This document shows, piece after piece, positions 24,743-34,203 of a stretch of DNA of 63,537 nucleotides. Position 1 is the stretch's first letter; each line of letters opens with the position of its first letter. Where the stretch lies: assembly GCA_964397045.1 (NCBI GenBank), contig CAYNHF010000024.1:1-63537 (forward strand). Direction: 5' to 3'. The translations under genes and the position numbers were made by a program. The notes beneath the pieces are model-generated. The model was not told the DNA's origin. It did no database searches and saw nothing but the letters and a program-made list of their open reading frames with translations. This stretch comes from CAYNHF01 sp964397045 (GTDB lineage: Bacteria > Actinomycetota > Acidimicrobiia > Spongiisociales > UBA5794).

Positions 24743-25702
24743 ATGGCCATTTCTGCACGTGAAGCTGCGGACGCTCATTTCGTCGGGAACGGCGACGGAT
24801 ATGACGTCGTCCAAGTGGACACCTACGTGGCGCGAGTTGCCCAGACTCTGGCCGAGCAGGAACGAGCGTTGGCCGTAGCGCGAGCCGAGATCGGTCGACT
24901 CGAGCACGCGCTCGACCTGGCCCACGTCGTGCAGTCCACTTCTCCCTCACCGGGGCTCGAGCCGACGGGAGGAGTGCTCGGGCAGGCTTTGGCTACTGCG
25001 GGAGCCGATCCCGTGGAGTCCGGTACCGCGACGTCAGATGAACCGCAGCCGGCCGCCGATCCTTGGGACGACATCGCGGCCTGGGCAGAGGCACTGCGAC
25101 GCCGACGCGAGTCTGATGCTGAGTTGCTGGCGGCGAACGAGGCAGCAAGGCGGCTGCGAGGAGTGGCTGATGCGCTCGCTACCGAAGCCGCGATAGCGCG
25201 ACACGGCGTGCGTGCCGGCTTATCCCCTGTCGCCCAGGAGGCTGCGGAAATCCGTGCCGGCCAAACCGTTGAAGCCGCAGAGGTCGAGGCCGCCGGGTTG
25301 CTGGATGCGGCTCTAGCCGAGGCCAACGAGATCATGATGGCTGCGGAAGCTTCGGCCGTGATCGTGACCGAGGCCGCGGCGCTCGAGGCGAAAGACCTCA
25401 ACCAGCGGACGGCACAACTTCGTACCGCACTTCGTGACGCGGGTACCCGCTTCGAGGATCTTGCAGGTAGCACCCGCACGGAGATCAAGATGCTCGAGGA
25501 TTTCATCGATCTCGAGACGCACAGTGTGGAGGACCTCGAAGCACTCTCGCCGACAGGCGACGAAGGGGTCGATCTGCGCGGCGAAGCGCCTACCGCGGGA
25601 GGCGAGCGGCCGGAAGGGGACGCAGCCTCCGACGTTGCTGCCGTACCCGGGTTCTACGAGCGGCGACTTGCTGGCTTGCGAGAACGGCTCGAAAACAGCT
25701 GA
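24743..25702 (+). CDS. DivIVA-like coiled-coil protein
   Basis: The 319-residue product has a DivIVA-type N-terminus (FVGNGDGYDVVQVDTYVARVAQTLAEQERAL). A Pro/Ala-rich linker follows, then a long Ala/Glu coiled coil (about 120-260, with AAEIRAGQTVEAAEVEAAGLLDAALAEANEIM). Such proteins mark poles and septa (DivIVA/Wag31, SepIVA). The N-terminal membrane-insertion Phe/Arg pair of classic DivIVA is not obvious, so a SepIVA-like role is possible. The ATG at 24743 fits the domain start; a GTG at 24725 would add six residues. It is the last gene of the dcw run; ileS converges on it 4 bases away. Confidence 0.75.
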   Translation: MAISAREAADAHFVGNGDGYDVVQVDTYVARVAQTLAEQERALAVARAEIGRLEHALDLAHVVQSTSPSPGLEPTGGVLGQALATAGADPVESGTATSDEPQPAADPWDDIAAWAEALRRRRESDAELLAANEAARRLRGVADALATEAAIARHGVRAGLSPVAQEAAEIRAGQTVEAAEVEAAGLLDAALAEANEIMMAAEASAVIVTEAAALEAKDLNQRTAQLRTALRDAGTRFEDLAGSTRTEIKMLEDFIDLETHSVEDLEALSPTGDEGVDLRGEAPTAGGERPEGDAASDVAAVPGFYERRLAGLRERLENS

Positions 25703-25705
25703 CGG

Positions 25706-28700
25706 TCAGTCCGCTGCGTCTGTCGTGGCGATCTCTATCGAAAGCCGAACGGCCGCCTGGTTCACGCTGACCTCAGTGCCCGCGGCGGGATCCTCGATGA
25801 TCGATACCGCCAGCACCTCGGCTGCAATGAGGTTCCCGCGAGTCGCAAACGCCTGGGCGACTTCCGCATCTTCGCTGTACCAGCGCAGCCGGACACGGTC
25901 GGCCATCGCGAGATCATGGTCGCGACGCAGCCCCTGCACCCGATTGATCAACTCCCGCGCCACTCCCTCAACGATGAGGTCGTGGTCGAGGGTCGTGTTG
26001 AGTGCCACCGTGAGCCGCGCTTCAGCGGCCACGATCATGCCATCGCGCGGTTCACGCGATACCACGATGTCTTCGGCCGCGATCGATTCACCCATCACGT
26101 CGGCGGTCTCGCCGCTGAGCAGGCGATCGACCACCGCGTGATCGAGAGCTGCGACACCGGCGGCCAGTTGGCCGGTCCTTTTGCCGAAGCGGGGCCCCAG
26201 GCGAGCGAAGTTGGCTTTGGCGGCGAGATGGACGAGGTGGTTTTCGTCGTCGTCGACCACCACGTTGTGGACGTTGAGCTCTTCGGCGATGAGTTCTCGA
26301 TGAGCCGCGATGGCGTTGACCGCGACGTCGTCCCTCGCCACGACCGTCAGCGTCGAGAGCGGTTGTCTGACCCGGATGTTGTGGGTCTTGCGCAGGCCGC
26401 GGCCCAGGTTGACGACCTGGCGAACGAGCGCCATTGCCACCTCGAGATCCTCGTCGATATTGGCGACCCTGGCAGCCGGATAGTCGGTGTGGTGCACACT
26501 CAGCGGCGTGTCTTCAACCGCAACCGCCCGCACCAAACGCTGGTACATCTCTTCTGTGATGAATGGGATCACGGGAGCCGCCACCTTCGTAAAGGTCACG
26601 AGAACCTCGTAGAGGGTGGCGAATGCAGCCAGCTTGTCGTGTTCGGTGCCCGTTTCTCTGGCTCGCCAGAATCGGCGGCGGGAGCGTCGGATGTACCAAT
26701 TGGTCAGATCGTCGATGAACCCGAGGATCGGCGGAATCACGGCGAACAGCCGGTACTCCTCCATCTCGGTGTTGACGTCTCGGATCAGGCTTTGCAAGAC
26801 CGAAACGATCCAGCGGTCGATCTCCGCCCTTTCGGACACCGGAGGCGCAGCCGCCAGGTCCTTGGCGGTGATGCCGTCTGCTTCTGCGTACGTTGTGAAA
26901 AACGAGAACGCATTCCAGAATGGCAGCAGCACCGTCCGCACCACATCACGCACCCCGTCCTCGGAGAAGCGCAGGTTGTCTGCGCGCACCACTGGAGAGT
27001 TGATGAGGTATGCCCGCAGCGCGTCTGCGCCGTGGGTTTCGAGGAGATGGAGCGGATCCGGGTAGTTCTTGAGGCTCTTCGACATCTTGCGCCCGTCCTC
27101 GGCGAGTACATGGCCGGTGACAACACAATTGCGGAAGGGGGGCTGATCGAAGATCGCGGAAGCCAGGACCACGAGCGTGTAGAACCATCCCCGGGTCTGG
27201 TCCAACCCTTCTGCGATGAAGTTGGCAGGAAAACCACGATCGAAGCGGTCCTGGTTCTCAAACGGGTAGTGCAGCTGTGATACCGGCATCGACCCCGACT
27301 CGAACCAGCAATCGAGTACTTCAGGAACCCTGACCATCGTTCCGTCGCAGGTTGCGCAGTCGAAGGTGACCTCATCGACGATGTGCTTGTGAAGATCGTC
27401 GAGCCACACTCCGGAGCGTGCCTCGAGTTCGGCGCGTGAGCCGAGACACACCCGTTCGTCGCACTCGTCGCACACCCAGATGGGGAGGCAGCTTCCCCAA
27501 TAGCGATTGCGACTGATCGCCCAGTCACGAGCACCCTGTAGCCAGTTCCCGAAACGCTTCTCGCCGACGGCTGCCGGAACCCAATGGATCTGCTCGTTGA
27601 GTTCCACCATACGGTCGCGGAAGGTCTCGACGGCCACGAACCAGGTCGGGATCGCCTTGTAGATGAGCGGAGTTTCGGTACGCCAACAGAAGGGGTATGA
27701 GTGGGTGATGCGCTCGGTGCGCACCAGGACACCGCGGTCGCGCAGTGAGCGGATGAGGACGGCGTCTGCCTGTTTGACGTTCTGGCCTGCAACCTCCGGC
27801 ACTTCGTCTGTGAACTCGCCGCGTGCGTCGACGGGGTCGACCAGTACGTTGATGCCTGCTCCCTGGAGGGCATAGAAGTCGGCTTCTCCATATGCAGGAG
27901 CCATGTGGACCAATCCGGTCCCTTCGGTGGTGGTGACGTCTTCGCTCGATATGACCCGGAACGCTCCCCGGTCGCGTTCGCCTCCGAAGGAATCGAATGG
28001 CGGCTCGTACGACGCTCCCAACAGCTCCGAGCCTGGCGCCAATTGCGCGATTGCTACACCGGTGCCGAAGATCGATTCAACGAGCGATTCCGCCAGCCAG
28101 TAGGTACCAGGGCGACCGTCGAGTTCACCCACAACCCTGGCGTAGGAGATGTCGTCTCCGGCAGCCACGGCCAGGTTCCCCGGCAGCGTCCAGGGGGTGG
28201 TGGTCCAGATCAGGAGTTCGTCGCCGACACGAAGCGGACCATGTGGCTCGATGATTCGGAGCGCAACCGTGATCGAGGGATCTTCGACGTCGCGGTAGTC
28301 GAGGTTTGCCTCAAAGTTGGAGAGAGGCGTCGTGGCCCCCCATGAGTAGGGGAGCACCTTGAAGGCCTGATAGATCAGGCCCTTGTCCCACAGGGTCTTG
28401 AACACCCACCACACACTCTCCATGAAGTCGACGTCCATGGTCTTGTAGTCGTTCTCGAAGTCCACCCATCGGCCGATACGGCGCGTGATGCGCTCCCAGT
28501 CCTCGGTGGTGTGCTCCACCATTGCTCTGCACGCCTCGTTGAACCGGTCTACCCCGAATTCCTGGATCTGGCGCGGTCCCGACACCCCCAGTTGCCTCTC
28601 GACCTCCATCTCGACCGGTAGCCCGTGAGTATCCCAGCCGAAGCGCCGCTCGACCCGATGGCCGCGCATCGTCCAGTAGCGAGGGACGATGTCCTTGACC

Positions 28701-28918
28701 GCTGCCTGGAGGAGGTGTCCGTAGTGCGGGCTCCCGTTGGCGAAGGGGGGCCCGTCGTAGAAGGTGTACTCCGATTCGGCAGGCCGCATCGCAACCGAGC
28801 GGGCGAAGGCGTCCGTGTCGTCCCACAAGCTGAGCACCCGGTTCTCGATGCCAGGCAGATCGGCGCGGGGGGAGACACGGGGGAAATCGGTGGCGGGATC
28901 GGAGGGTGGATTGCTCAT
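25706..28918 (-). CDS. ileS: Isoleucyl-tRNA synthetase, IleS2 (eukaryote-like) type
   Basis: This 1070-residue class I synthetase charges tRNA-Ile. It has the HIGH-type motif PHYGHLL, the editing domain (CP1), two Cys pairs in CDECDERV and CATCDGTM, and DGRKMSKSLKNYPDPLHLL as the KMSKS loop. The anticodon-binding and C-terminal domains follow. The NYPDP context and the length resemble type 2 enzymes (as in mycobacteria), which tend to be mupirocin-tolerant. The T-box leader lies just upstream. It is convergent with the DivIVA-like gene. Confidence 0.95.
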   Translation of the reverse strand: MSNPPSDPATDFPRVSPRADLPGIENRVLSLWDDTDAFARSVAMRPAESEYTFYDGPPFANGSPHYGHLLQAAVKDIVPRYWTMRGHRVERRFGWDTHGLPVEMEVERQLGVSGPRQIQEFGVDRFNEACRAMVEHTTEDWERITRRIGRWVDFENDYKTMDVDFMESVWWVFKTLWDKGLIYQAFKVLPYSWGATTPLSNFEANLDYRDVEDPSITVALRIIEPHGPLRVGDELLIWTTTPWTLPGNLAVAAGDDISYARVVGELDGRPGTYWLAESLVESIFGTGVAIAQLAPGSELLGASYEPPFDSFGGERDRGAFRVISSEDVTTTEGTGLVHMAPAYGEADFYALQGAGINVLVDPVDARGEFTDEVPEVAGQNVKQADAVLIRSLRDRGVLVRTERITHSYPFCWRTETPLIYKAIPTWFVAVETFRDRMVELNEQIHWVPAAVGEKRFGNWLQGARDWAISRNRYWGSCLPIWVCDECDERVCLGSRAELEARSGVWLDDLHKHIVDEVTFDCATCDGTMVRVPEVLDCWFESGSMPVSQLHYPFENQDRFDRGFPANFIAEGLDQTRGWFYTLVVLASAIFDQPPFRNCVVTGHVLAEDGRKMSKSLKNYPDPLHLLETHGADALRAYLINSPVVRADNLRFSEDGVRDVVRTVLLPFWNAFSFFTTYAEADGITAKDLAAAPPVSERAEIDRWIVSVLQSLIRDVNTEMEEYRLFAVIPPILGFIDDLTNWYIRRSRRRFWRARETGTEHDKLAAFATLYEVLVTFTKVAAPVIPFITEEMYQRLVRAVAVEDTPLSVHHTDYPAARVANIDEDLEVAMALVRQVVNLGRGLRKTHNIRVRQPLSTLTVVARDDVAVNAIAAHRELIAEELNVHNVVVDDDENHLVHLAAKANFARLGPRFGKRTGQLAAGVAALDHAVVDRLLSGETADVMGESIAAEDIVVSREPRDGMIVAAEARLTVALNTTLDHDLIVEGVARELINRVQGLRRDHDLAMADRVRLRWYSEDAEVAQAFATRGNLIAAEVLAVSIIEDPAAGTEVSVNQAAVRLSIEIATTDAAD

Positions 28919-28924
28919 GGGTCC

Positions 28925-29185
28925 TTGTCGCTGTCATGCTCTGAAGCCGTTGATGACTCCTGAGCCGGGACGAGGGGGCCCGCGGTACCACCCGGCTTGT
29001 CGAGCTTCGCGCCCGACCGCTTCATTTGTCCCGGGGTTCCGGGGAACAACCGGCGGGTTCTACCACCGACCGAGTCGGTCTCTTCCCGCGGCTCGGAGAT
29101 GATGTCCCTTCTGCAAGGAATCCGGGCTTGCACCAACCCCGGCTCGCTGTCTTCCGTGTGCTCGGAAGGGCACGTTCTCGTCACT
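28925..29185 (-). ncRNA. T-box riboswitch (tRNA-Ile) in the ileS leader
   Basis: Read on the minus strand. The T-box core GGGTGGTACCGCG is at 28993-28981. GCCGGG (28996-28991) pairs with CCCGGC (28969-28964) to form the helix that holds it. Stem I is built from GAG (29179-29177) with CTC (29098-29096) and CCCTTC (29170-29165) with GAAGGG (29111-29106). Between them the specifier loop carries ATC at 29103-29101, an isoleucine codon followed by A. The apical part has CCGGG/CCCGG around GTTGGTGCAAG. There is no terminator with a T-run; GTCC (about 28974) could pair with GGAC beside the start, so translational control is likely, as known for actinobacterial ileS. Confidence 0.9.
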
Positions 29186-29284
29186 GCCGTGGCGGCATGG
29201 TAGACGTCGAGGATGCGGGCCGTGGCGACCACCATGCCCCGCCTGCCGCAACCGGGCGAGTACCCGCCGGGTTACGATGCGCGA

Positions 29285-29578
29285 ATGGCGACATTGCACC
29301 CGGCCGTCACGCCGCATCCCGATGGTGCGGTGGTCGCGGTGTGGGCCGTCGCGGGTGCCAGGCGGCCGGGGATCTTTGGTGAACATGATGGTGCGCTGCG
29401 CGTGAAGGTGGCGGCACCCGCCGAGGCAGGGAAGGCGAACCGGGCGATCGCCCGAATGCTGTGCACCGCCACAGGTGCCACCTCCGCCGAACTGGAGAGG
29501 GGAGCACGTCAGCGGCGTAAGCGATTCGTCTTGATGGGCGTAGATGCAGAGACGGTGACTGCTGCGCTGCGGCGTTGA
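29285..29578 (+). CDS. DUF167 (YggU) family protein
   Basis: A 97-residue protein with the DUF167 signature: VWAVAGARRPGIFGEHDGALRVKVAAPAEAGKANRAIARML, then a C-terminal part with GARQRRKRFVL. Its role is unknown, though it is conserved and often near division genes. The ATG at 29285 gives the family-like start; starting at 29213 would add 24 atypical residues overlapping the ileS leader on the other strand. Confidence 0.8.
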   Translation: MATLHPAVTPHPDGAVVAVWAVAGARRPGIFGEHDGALRVKVAAPAEAGKANRAIARMLCTATGATSAELERGARQRRKRFVLMGVDAETVTAALRR

Positions 29579-29610
29579 GCTGCGGCTTGATCGGGGACGG
29601 CGCAGGGGCT

Positions 29611-29640
29611 GCGAGATGGTATCGTCTCTCGCCATCTCGT
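29611..29640 (+). promoter_or_regulatory. Hairpin upstream of the DksA/TraR-like gene
   Basis: CGAGATGG (29612-29619) pairs perfectly with CCATCTCG (29632-29639) around a 12-base loop, 32 bases after the DUF167 stop. It may be a weak terminator or a leader element. Confidence 0.4.
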
Positions 29641-29663
29641 AGCAGGTACGCCGGGAGGCCCGG

Positions 29664-30035
29664 ATGGCCAGGAAATTGGCGAAATCCACATTGACGCGCC
29701 TCGCGCGCAAGCTCGAGGAAGAGCGGATCCGTCTCGAAGCGATCCTCGCGGAATCCGAACTGCAGCGCGCTCAAAGCAGGCTGACCGAGACGGCCTCTGA
29801 GCACAACGCCGATCCCGACAACGCAGACGGCGGTTCGCTTGCCTTCGAACTGGAAATGGACCTCTCCGTTGAGGAGAACACGAAGAGCTTGCTCAAGAAG
29901 GTGGCGAGGGCGGAAGCCCGCATGGCGCAGGGCACCTATGGCACTTGCGAGGTGAGTGGAGACCCGATTCCGCTCACCAGGCTTGAGGGGCTGCCTTACG
30001 CCACCACCACGGTCGAGCACGCAGACCGCGTGTGA
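29664..30035 (+). CDS. DksA/TraR-family protein lacking most zinc cysteines
   Basis: The 123-residue protein has the DksA/TraR shape: an N-terminal coiled coil (LARKLEEERIRLEAILAESELQRAQ), an acidic middle, and the C-terminal segment RMAQGTYGTCEVSGDPIPLTRLEGLPYA. Family members normally have CxxC-17x-CxxC. Here only the first Cys is present; the partner is Ser and the second pair is absent (TTTVEH). It therefore cannot hold the usual zinc. It may still insert into the RNA polymerase secondary channel. A GTGA overlap couples it to lspA. Confidence 0.7.
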   Translation: MARKLAKSTLTRLARKLEEERIRLEAILAESELQRAQSRLTETASEHNADPDNADGGSLAFELEMDLSVEENTKSLLKKVARAEARMAQGTYGTCEVSGDPIPLTRLEGLPYATTTVEHADRV

Positions 30036-30526
30036 AGGATCGCCTGACCGCACTCGGTATCGCCGCGCTCGTCGTGCTCCTTGATCAGATCACCAAGGCC
30101 TGGGCGCTGGAGGAACTCAGCGATCGGGTCATAGTCGTCATCGACGACTTCCTCCGGTTTGCTCTCGTCCGCAATCCCGGCGGTGCCTTTTCGAGCTTCC
30201 AGAATTCCGGCACCTTCATTGCGATCGCCGCCGTTGGAGTGGTGTTCGTGATTCTGTACATGGTGGCTGGGGTGCCTCGGCGCACCGATGTCGTGGCGCT
30301 CGGGCTCATTCTCGGCGGCGCGGTGGGCAACCTGATGGATCGGGTCGTCCGCGGGGACGGCGTTCTGGACGGAGAGGTCATCGACTGGATCGATTGGTGG
30401 TTCATTCCCACATTCAACGTGGCGGACGCCGCGATCACGGTCGGAGTCGCCATGCTGCTGCTCGGCATGCTCATCGGAGACTGGAAGCGCAGGGTCGAAC
30501 CGGCAGCCGTCGTGGAAGATGAGTGA
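30032..30526 (+). CDS. lspA: Lipoprotein signal peptidase LspA
   Basis: The 164-residue type II signal peptidase cleaves prolipoproteins after lipid modification. It has four hydrophobic helices, the conserved LVRNPGGAFSSF, GGAVGNLMDRVVRG (first catalytic Asp) and FNVADAAITVGV (second catalytic Asp). The GTG start overlaps the upstream stop; the end overlaps the pseudouridine synthase by 8 bases. Lipoproteins at 54842 and 59499 are possible substrates in this window. Confidence 0.93.
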   Translation: MKDRLTALGIAALVVLLDQITKAWALEELSDRVIVVIDDFLRFALVRNPGGAFSSFQNSGTFIAIAAVGVVFVILYMVAGVPRRTDVVALGLILGGAVGNLMDRVVRGDGVLDGEVIDWIDWWFIPTFNVADAAITVGVAMLLLGMLIGDWKRRVEPAAVVEDE

Positions 30527-31466
30527 GACGACGGCATTCCGTGTCCCGGACGAATTGCATGGTGAGCGCATCGACCGGGTGGTGGCAGTCGCGGCCGGGC
30601 TGAGCCGTGCCCAGGCGAAACAGATGGTGGAGTCGGGCCAGGTCACCGTCGACGACCGCCGGGTAGCCGCGTCACATCGGGTGAATGCCGGTGACGGGAT
30701 CCAGGTTGTGATGCCTGCCCCCGCCGCAGATCTGGCCGCGGCAGACATCGAGTTTGCGGTGGCGTGGGAGGACGACCATCTGTTGGTCGTAGACAAGCCG
30801 GCGGGGCTGGTCGTACATCCGGGCGCAGGGCATCGGGATGACACGCTGGCGAATGGTCTCATCAGTCGGTATCCGGAACTCGTGGAACTGGGACCGGAGT
30901 ATCGCTGGGGCCTCGTCCATCGCCTTGATCGGGACACGTCCGGCTTGTTGATGGTCGCCAAACGGCAGGAGGCTTTTGTCAGCTTGCAGCAGGCGCTCAA
31001 GGCTCGCAGGGTGGGACGTACCTATGTTGCGATGGCCGTCGGCACGTTCGATGCCGCGACCGGGACGATCGACGCCCCGCTGGGAAGGGATCCGGTTCAC
31101 CCTACGCGGATGGCGGTGCGGCCGGACGGTCGCCCCGCCCGCACCCACTATCGCCGCGTGGCGCATTGGCCGGGTGTCAGCCTGCTCGAGGTCCGTCTCG
31201 AGACGGGGAGAACGCATCAGATCCGTGTCCATCTCTCGTCGATCGATCGCCCGGTCTCCGGCGATCGCGCCTACGGGCGGCCGGGACCGGTCGCCGCCGA
31301 TCCGGGTCGCACCTGGTTGCACGCGTCGCGGCTCAGCCTGCCCCATCCGGAGGACGGCCGGGAGGTCGTTGTGTCTGCCCCGCTACCATCGGATCTGGTA
31401 TCGACCCTCGACGCGCTGGGACCTCCCGAGTGGGGCACGGTCCCGGAAACCGTGGTGGGTGGCTGA
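30519..31466 (+). CDS. rluD: RluD-family 23S rRNA pseudouridine synthase
   Basis: The product has 315 residues. The N-terminal S4 RNA-binding domain is ERIDRVVAVAAGLSRAQAKQMVESGQVTVDDRRV. The catalytic domain has WGLVHRLDRDTSGLLMVAK with the catalytic Asp, and LETGRTHQIRVHL. These are RluA-type hallmarks. Order lspA then rluD is widely conserved, and the likely target is helix 69 of 23S rRNA. The exact specificity is inferred. Confidence 0.9.
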   Translation: MSETTAFRVPDELHGERIDRVVAVAAGLSRAQAKQMVESGQVTVDDRRVAASHRVNAGDGIQVVMPAPAADLAAADIEFAVAWEDDHLLVVDKPAGLVVHPGAGHRDDTLANGLISRYPELVELGPEYRWGLVHRLDRDTSGLLMVAKRQEAFVSLQQALKARRVGRTYVAMAVGTFDAATGTIDAPLGRDPVHPTRMAVRPDGRPARTHYRRVAHWPGVSLLEVRLETGRTHQIRVHLSSIDRPVSGDRAYGRPGPVAADPGRTWLHASRLSLPHPEDGREVVVSAPLPSDLVSTLDALGPPEWGTVPETVVGG

Positions 31467-31485
31467 CCAAAGGCCGTGAATTGGG

Positions 31486-32916
31486 GTGACCGTGTACGAC
31501 GACTACGACCGACTCACCACGCTCGATGGTTCGTTTCTCGCGCTGGAATCTGGCCACACGCACATGCACGTCGCAGGCATGGCGACTTTCGAGGCAGGGC
31601 CGCTGCTCGACGAAGCCGGGGGAATCGACATCGCCCGGATCCGCGACCACGTGGCCTCGAAGCTGCACTTGATTCCCCGCTACCGGCAGCGGTTGGCGCG
31701 GGTCCCGCTGGAGGGTCATCCCGTGTGGGTGGACGACGACAGGTTCGACCTCACCTATCACGTCAGGCATGCGAGCCTGCCGCGACCGGGGTCCATAGCG
31801 CAGCTGAGTATCCTGATGGGGCGGTTGGTTTCACAGCAGCTCGACCGTTCGAAGCCGCTGTGGGAGATCACCGTGGTGGAAGGGCTCGAAGGTGGCCGCT
31901 TTGCCCTCATCGGCAAGATCCATCACTCGATGATCGACGGGATCGCCGGAGTCGACCTCATGGCCTTGCTGCTGACGCTGCAGCCGGAGGAGGAGATCGA
32001 GCCGCCGGCTGCTTTCGATCCGCGTCCGGCGCCGGAGGGCGCCGAACTGTTCGTGCGAGAGACTGCCAGGAGAGTTGGCAGGCTGGTCGCAGCGATCCGC
32101 AGCCGGCACGAATTCGCCGAGAATCTGCAGTCGCTGATCGACGAGTCTGCTTCGCGGCTCATCGCAGTGGGCCACTCGCTGAGTTCGGGTTGGCTGAGTC
32201 GGGCCACCCAGACCCCTCTCAACGGCAGGGTGGGCCCCAATCGCCGCTTCGGAGTCCTCGAGTCGCCTCTCGCCGAAGTGAAGGAGATCAAGAATGGGCT
32301 CGGGGGAACCGTCAACGACGCCATCCTGGCTGTGGTTGCCGGAGGCGTCCGCACCTTCCTCAGCGAGGTACGGGGGTTCAATGTCGATGACGTCGACTTT
32401 CGTGCCATGGCCCCGGTTTCAGTGCGAGCTCCTGGGGCGCAGGGACAGATGGGCAACCATGTAGCCATGTGGCTGGTTTCGCTGCCGGTGGGGAATCCAG
32501 ACCCGGTGGCTCGGCTCGAGACAGTACGCGAAGAGACGGAGCGCCTCAAGAAGACCAATCAGGCGCTCGGGGCAGCCACGCTGGTGCAGCTCAGCGGCGG
32601 AGCACCCGGGACGCTGGTGTCGCTGGCGAGCCGGCTGGCCACCAGGGCCCGACCATTCAACATGACGGTGACAAACATACCGGGACCGCAATTTCCGATG
32701 TACCTGCTCGGCGCCAGGATGGAGGCGCAGTACCCGCTGGTTCCCCTCTGGGAGGGGCACGGGATCGGGATCGCGTTGTTCAGCTACAACGGTTCGGTTT
32801 TCTGGGGCTTCAACGCCGACTACGACATCGTGCCCGACCTCGACCTGTTCATCGCTGCGATCGAGTCCTCGTTCAAGGGACTGGTTGGGGCTGCTCGCGA
32901 TGCGGCTGGTGAGTAG
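31486..32916 (+). CDS. WS/DGAT wax ester synthase/diacylglycerol acyltransferase
   Basis: The 476-residue product belongs to the bacterial WS/DGAT family that makes triacylglycerols or wax esters from acyl-CoA. It starts LTTLDGSFLALESGHTHMHV, has the active-site motif HHSMIDG in the first condensation-like half, and the C-terminal NMTVTNIPGPQFPMYLLGA. The GTG at 31486 or a nearby GTG at 31492 can start it. It implies storage lipid synthesis, typical of actinobacteria. It converges on the histidine kinase gene. Confidence 0.9.
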   Translation: MTVYDDYDRLTTLDGSFLALESGHTHMHVAGMATFEAGPLLDEAGGIDIARIRDHVASKLHLIPRYRQRLARVPLEGHPVWVDDDRFDLTYHVRHASLPRPGSIAQLSILMGRLVSQQLDRSKPLWEITVVEGLEGGRFALIGKIHHSMIDGIAGVDLMALLLTLQPEEEIEPPAAFDPRPAPEGAELFVRETARRVGRLVAAIRSRHEFAENLQSLIDESASRLIAVGHSLSSGWLSRATQTPLNGRVGPNRRFGVLESPLAEVKEIKNGLGGTVNDAILAVVAGGVRTFLSEVRGFNVDDVDFRAMAPVSVRAPGAQGQMGNHVAMWLVSLPVGNPDPVARLETVREETERLKKTNQALGAATLVQLSGGAPGTLVSLASRLATRARPFNMTVTNIPGPQFPMYLLGARMEAQYPLVPLWEGHGIGIALFSYNGSVFWGFNADYDIVPDLDLFIAAIESSFKGLVGAARDAAGE

Positions 32917-32958
32917 TGCGCGGGAAACCCTCTGCCGGTCGACGGCTGGCCGGCTCCG

Positions 32959-34203
32959 TCACCCCGGGTAGCTGGTGGGCACGGTCCGTGCGGTTTCGGG
33001 TGGCTCCGCGCTCACCTCATCCGCAGCCGGAAGTCGAAATCTCACCCTCCCGCCGGGCCCTTCCGGGATCCAGATTTCTCCGCGGTGCGCGAGCACCAGG
33101 CCACGGGCAATTGCCAGGCCCAGGCCCGCCCCCCCGGTAACCCGATCCCGAGCCGAGTCCGACCGAGAGAACTCGTCGAACGCGATGTCACGGAACTCCG
33201 GAGGGAATCCGGGGCCCTGATCGATGACAGTCAGGGTCGGCCCGTTGCCGTCGTCGACGACCACCGTTACCACGCCTCCCGGAGGGCTGTGCCGGAGGGC
33301 GTTGTCGAGGAGATTCCGGATGACTCTCCCCAGCGCTACCGGGTCGGCCTGAACCTGCGCTGCTTCGTGGCGGTTCATTTCGAGCCCGACATCTTGCTGC
33401 AGCGCCAGCGGGGTCACGGATGCGACGGCATCGTCCGCCAATTCGGCGAGATCGACTGCCACCGGATCCAGGCTCAGGTCAGAGGCTTCGATCCGGGCCA
33501 TCAGGAAGATGTCATCCACCAGAGCACTCAGCTGGTCGAGGTCGGTGTGCATCGTGCGCAGGTAGCGGTCGGGGTCGGTTGCCACTCCGTCCTGGATGGC
33601 TTCCAGTGCGGCTCGTATCGAAGTAAGCGGGGTACGCAGGTCGTGGCCCACGGCCGCCAGCAGCAGGCGCCGTGACGCGTCTGCAGCCGCTCGATCCCGC
33701 CTGGCCGCGTCGAGCGAACCGGCCATCGAGTCGACGGCTGTCGCGACCGTGCCGATCTCGTCTCGTCGCGAGATGCCGGTCCGAGCGCTCAGGTCGCCCT
33801 GGGCGACGGCGTTGGCAGTGGCTTCGAGACGGCGGAGATCGCCGGTCATCGAGCGGGCAACGGTGATGGCGAGGGCCAGACCCAAGCCGGTTCCGAGGGC
33901 GAGCGACACGTACACGAGCCGCAGGTCGTGCGACGAGAGAAACATGGATCCGGCCGCAACTGCCACAGAAGCACCTGCTACCAGGACTGCCGCTACCCCG
34001 ACCACCTGGAGTGCCGCGGTGACCGACGTGAAGCGACCGGCCAGTCTGGCGAGCAGCCAACCTGCGAGTGCGGTGACGACGGCCAGGGAACCGTAGATCG
34101 AATAGAGCACGATGCGGTCCTGTGAGGAAGGCTGCATGGCAGCCTCGGCAACCAGGAGGGCGCCAACCCCGATAGTCACGATGAGGGCGGCGAGCAGTTT
34201 CAT
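32959..34203 (-). CDS. Two-component sensor histidine kinase
   Basis: The 414-residue protein has several N-terminal membrane helices (about 1-110) with no large extracellular sensor domain. A HAMP-like region follows (RRLEATANAVAQGDLSARTGISRRDEIGTVA). HisKA has LAAVGHDLRTPLTSIRAALEA with the phospho-accepting His. HATPase_c has IRNLLDNALRHSPPGG, DQGPGFP and TGGAGLGLAIARGL. The ATG overlaps the stop of its response regulator, so the two form one unit. The signal is unknown. Confidence 0.9.
   Translation of the reverse strand: MKLLAALIVTIGVGALLVAEAAMQPSSQDRIVLYSIYGSLAVVTALAGWLLARLAGRFTSVTAALQVVGVAAVLVAGASVAVAAGSMFLSSHDLRLVYVSLALGTGLGLALAITVARSMTGDLRRLEATANAVAQGDLSARTGISRRDEIGTVATAVDSMAGSLDAARRDRAAADASRRLLLAAVGHDLRTPLTSIRAALEAIQDGVATDPDRYLRTMHTDLDQLSALVDDIFLMARIEASDLSLDPVAVDLAELADDAVASVTPLALQQDVGLEMNRHEAAQVQADPVALGRVIRNLLDNALRHSPPGGVVTVVVDDGNGPTLTVIDQGPGFPPEFRDIAFDEFSRSDSARDRVTGGAGLGLAIARGLVLAHRGEIWIPEGPGGRVRFRLPAADEVSAEPPETARTVPTSYPG

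Noticed and set aside
25916..27280. A 454-codon open frame on the plus strand antisense to ileS
   Set aside because: It lies wholly inside ileS, and its His/Arg/Val-rich composition is the expected shadow of high-GC coding sequence.
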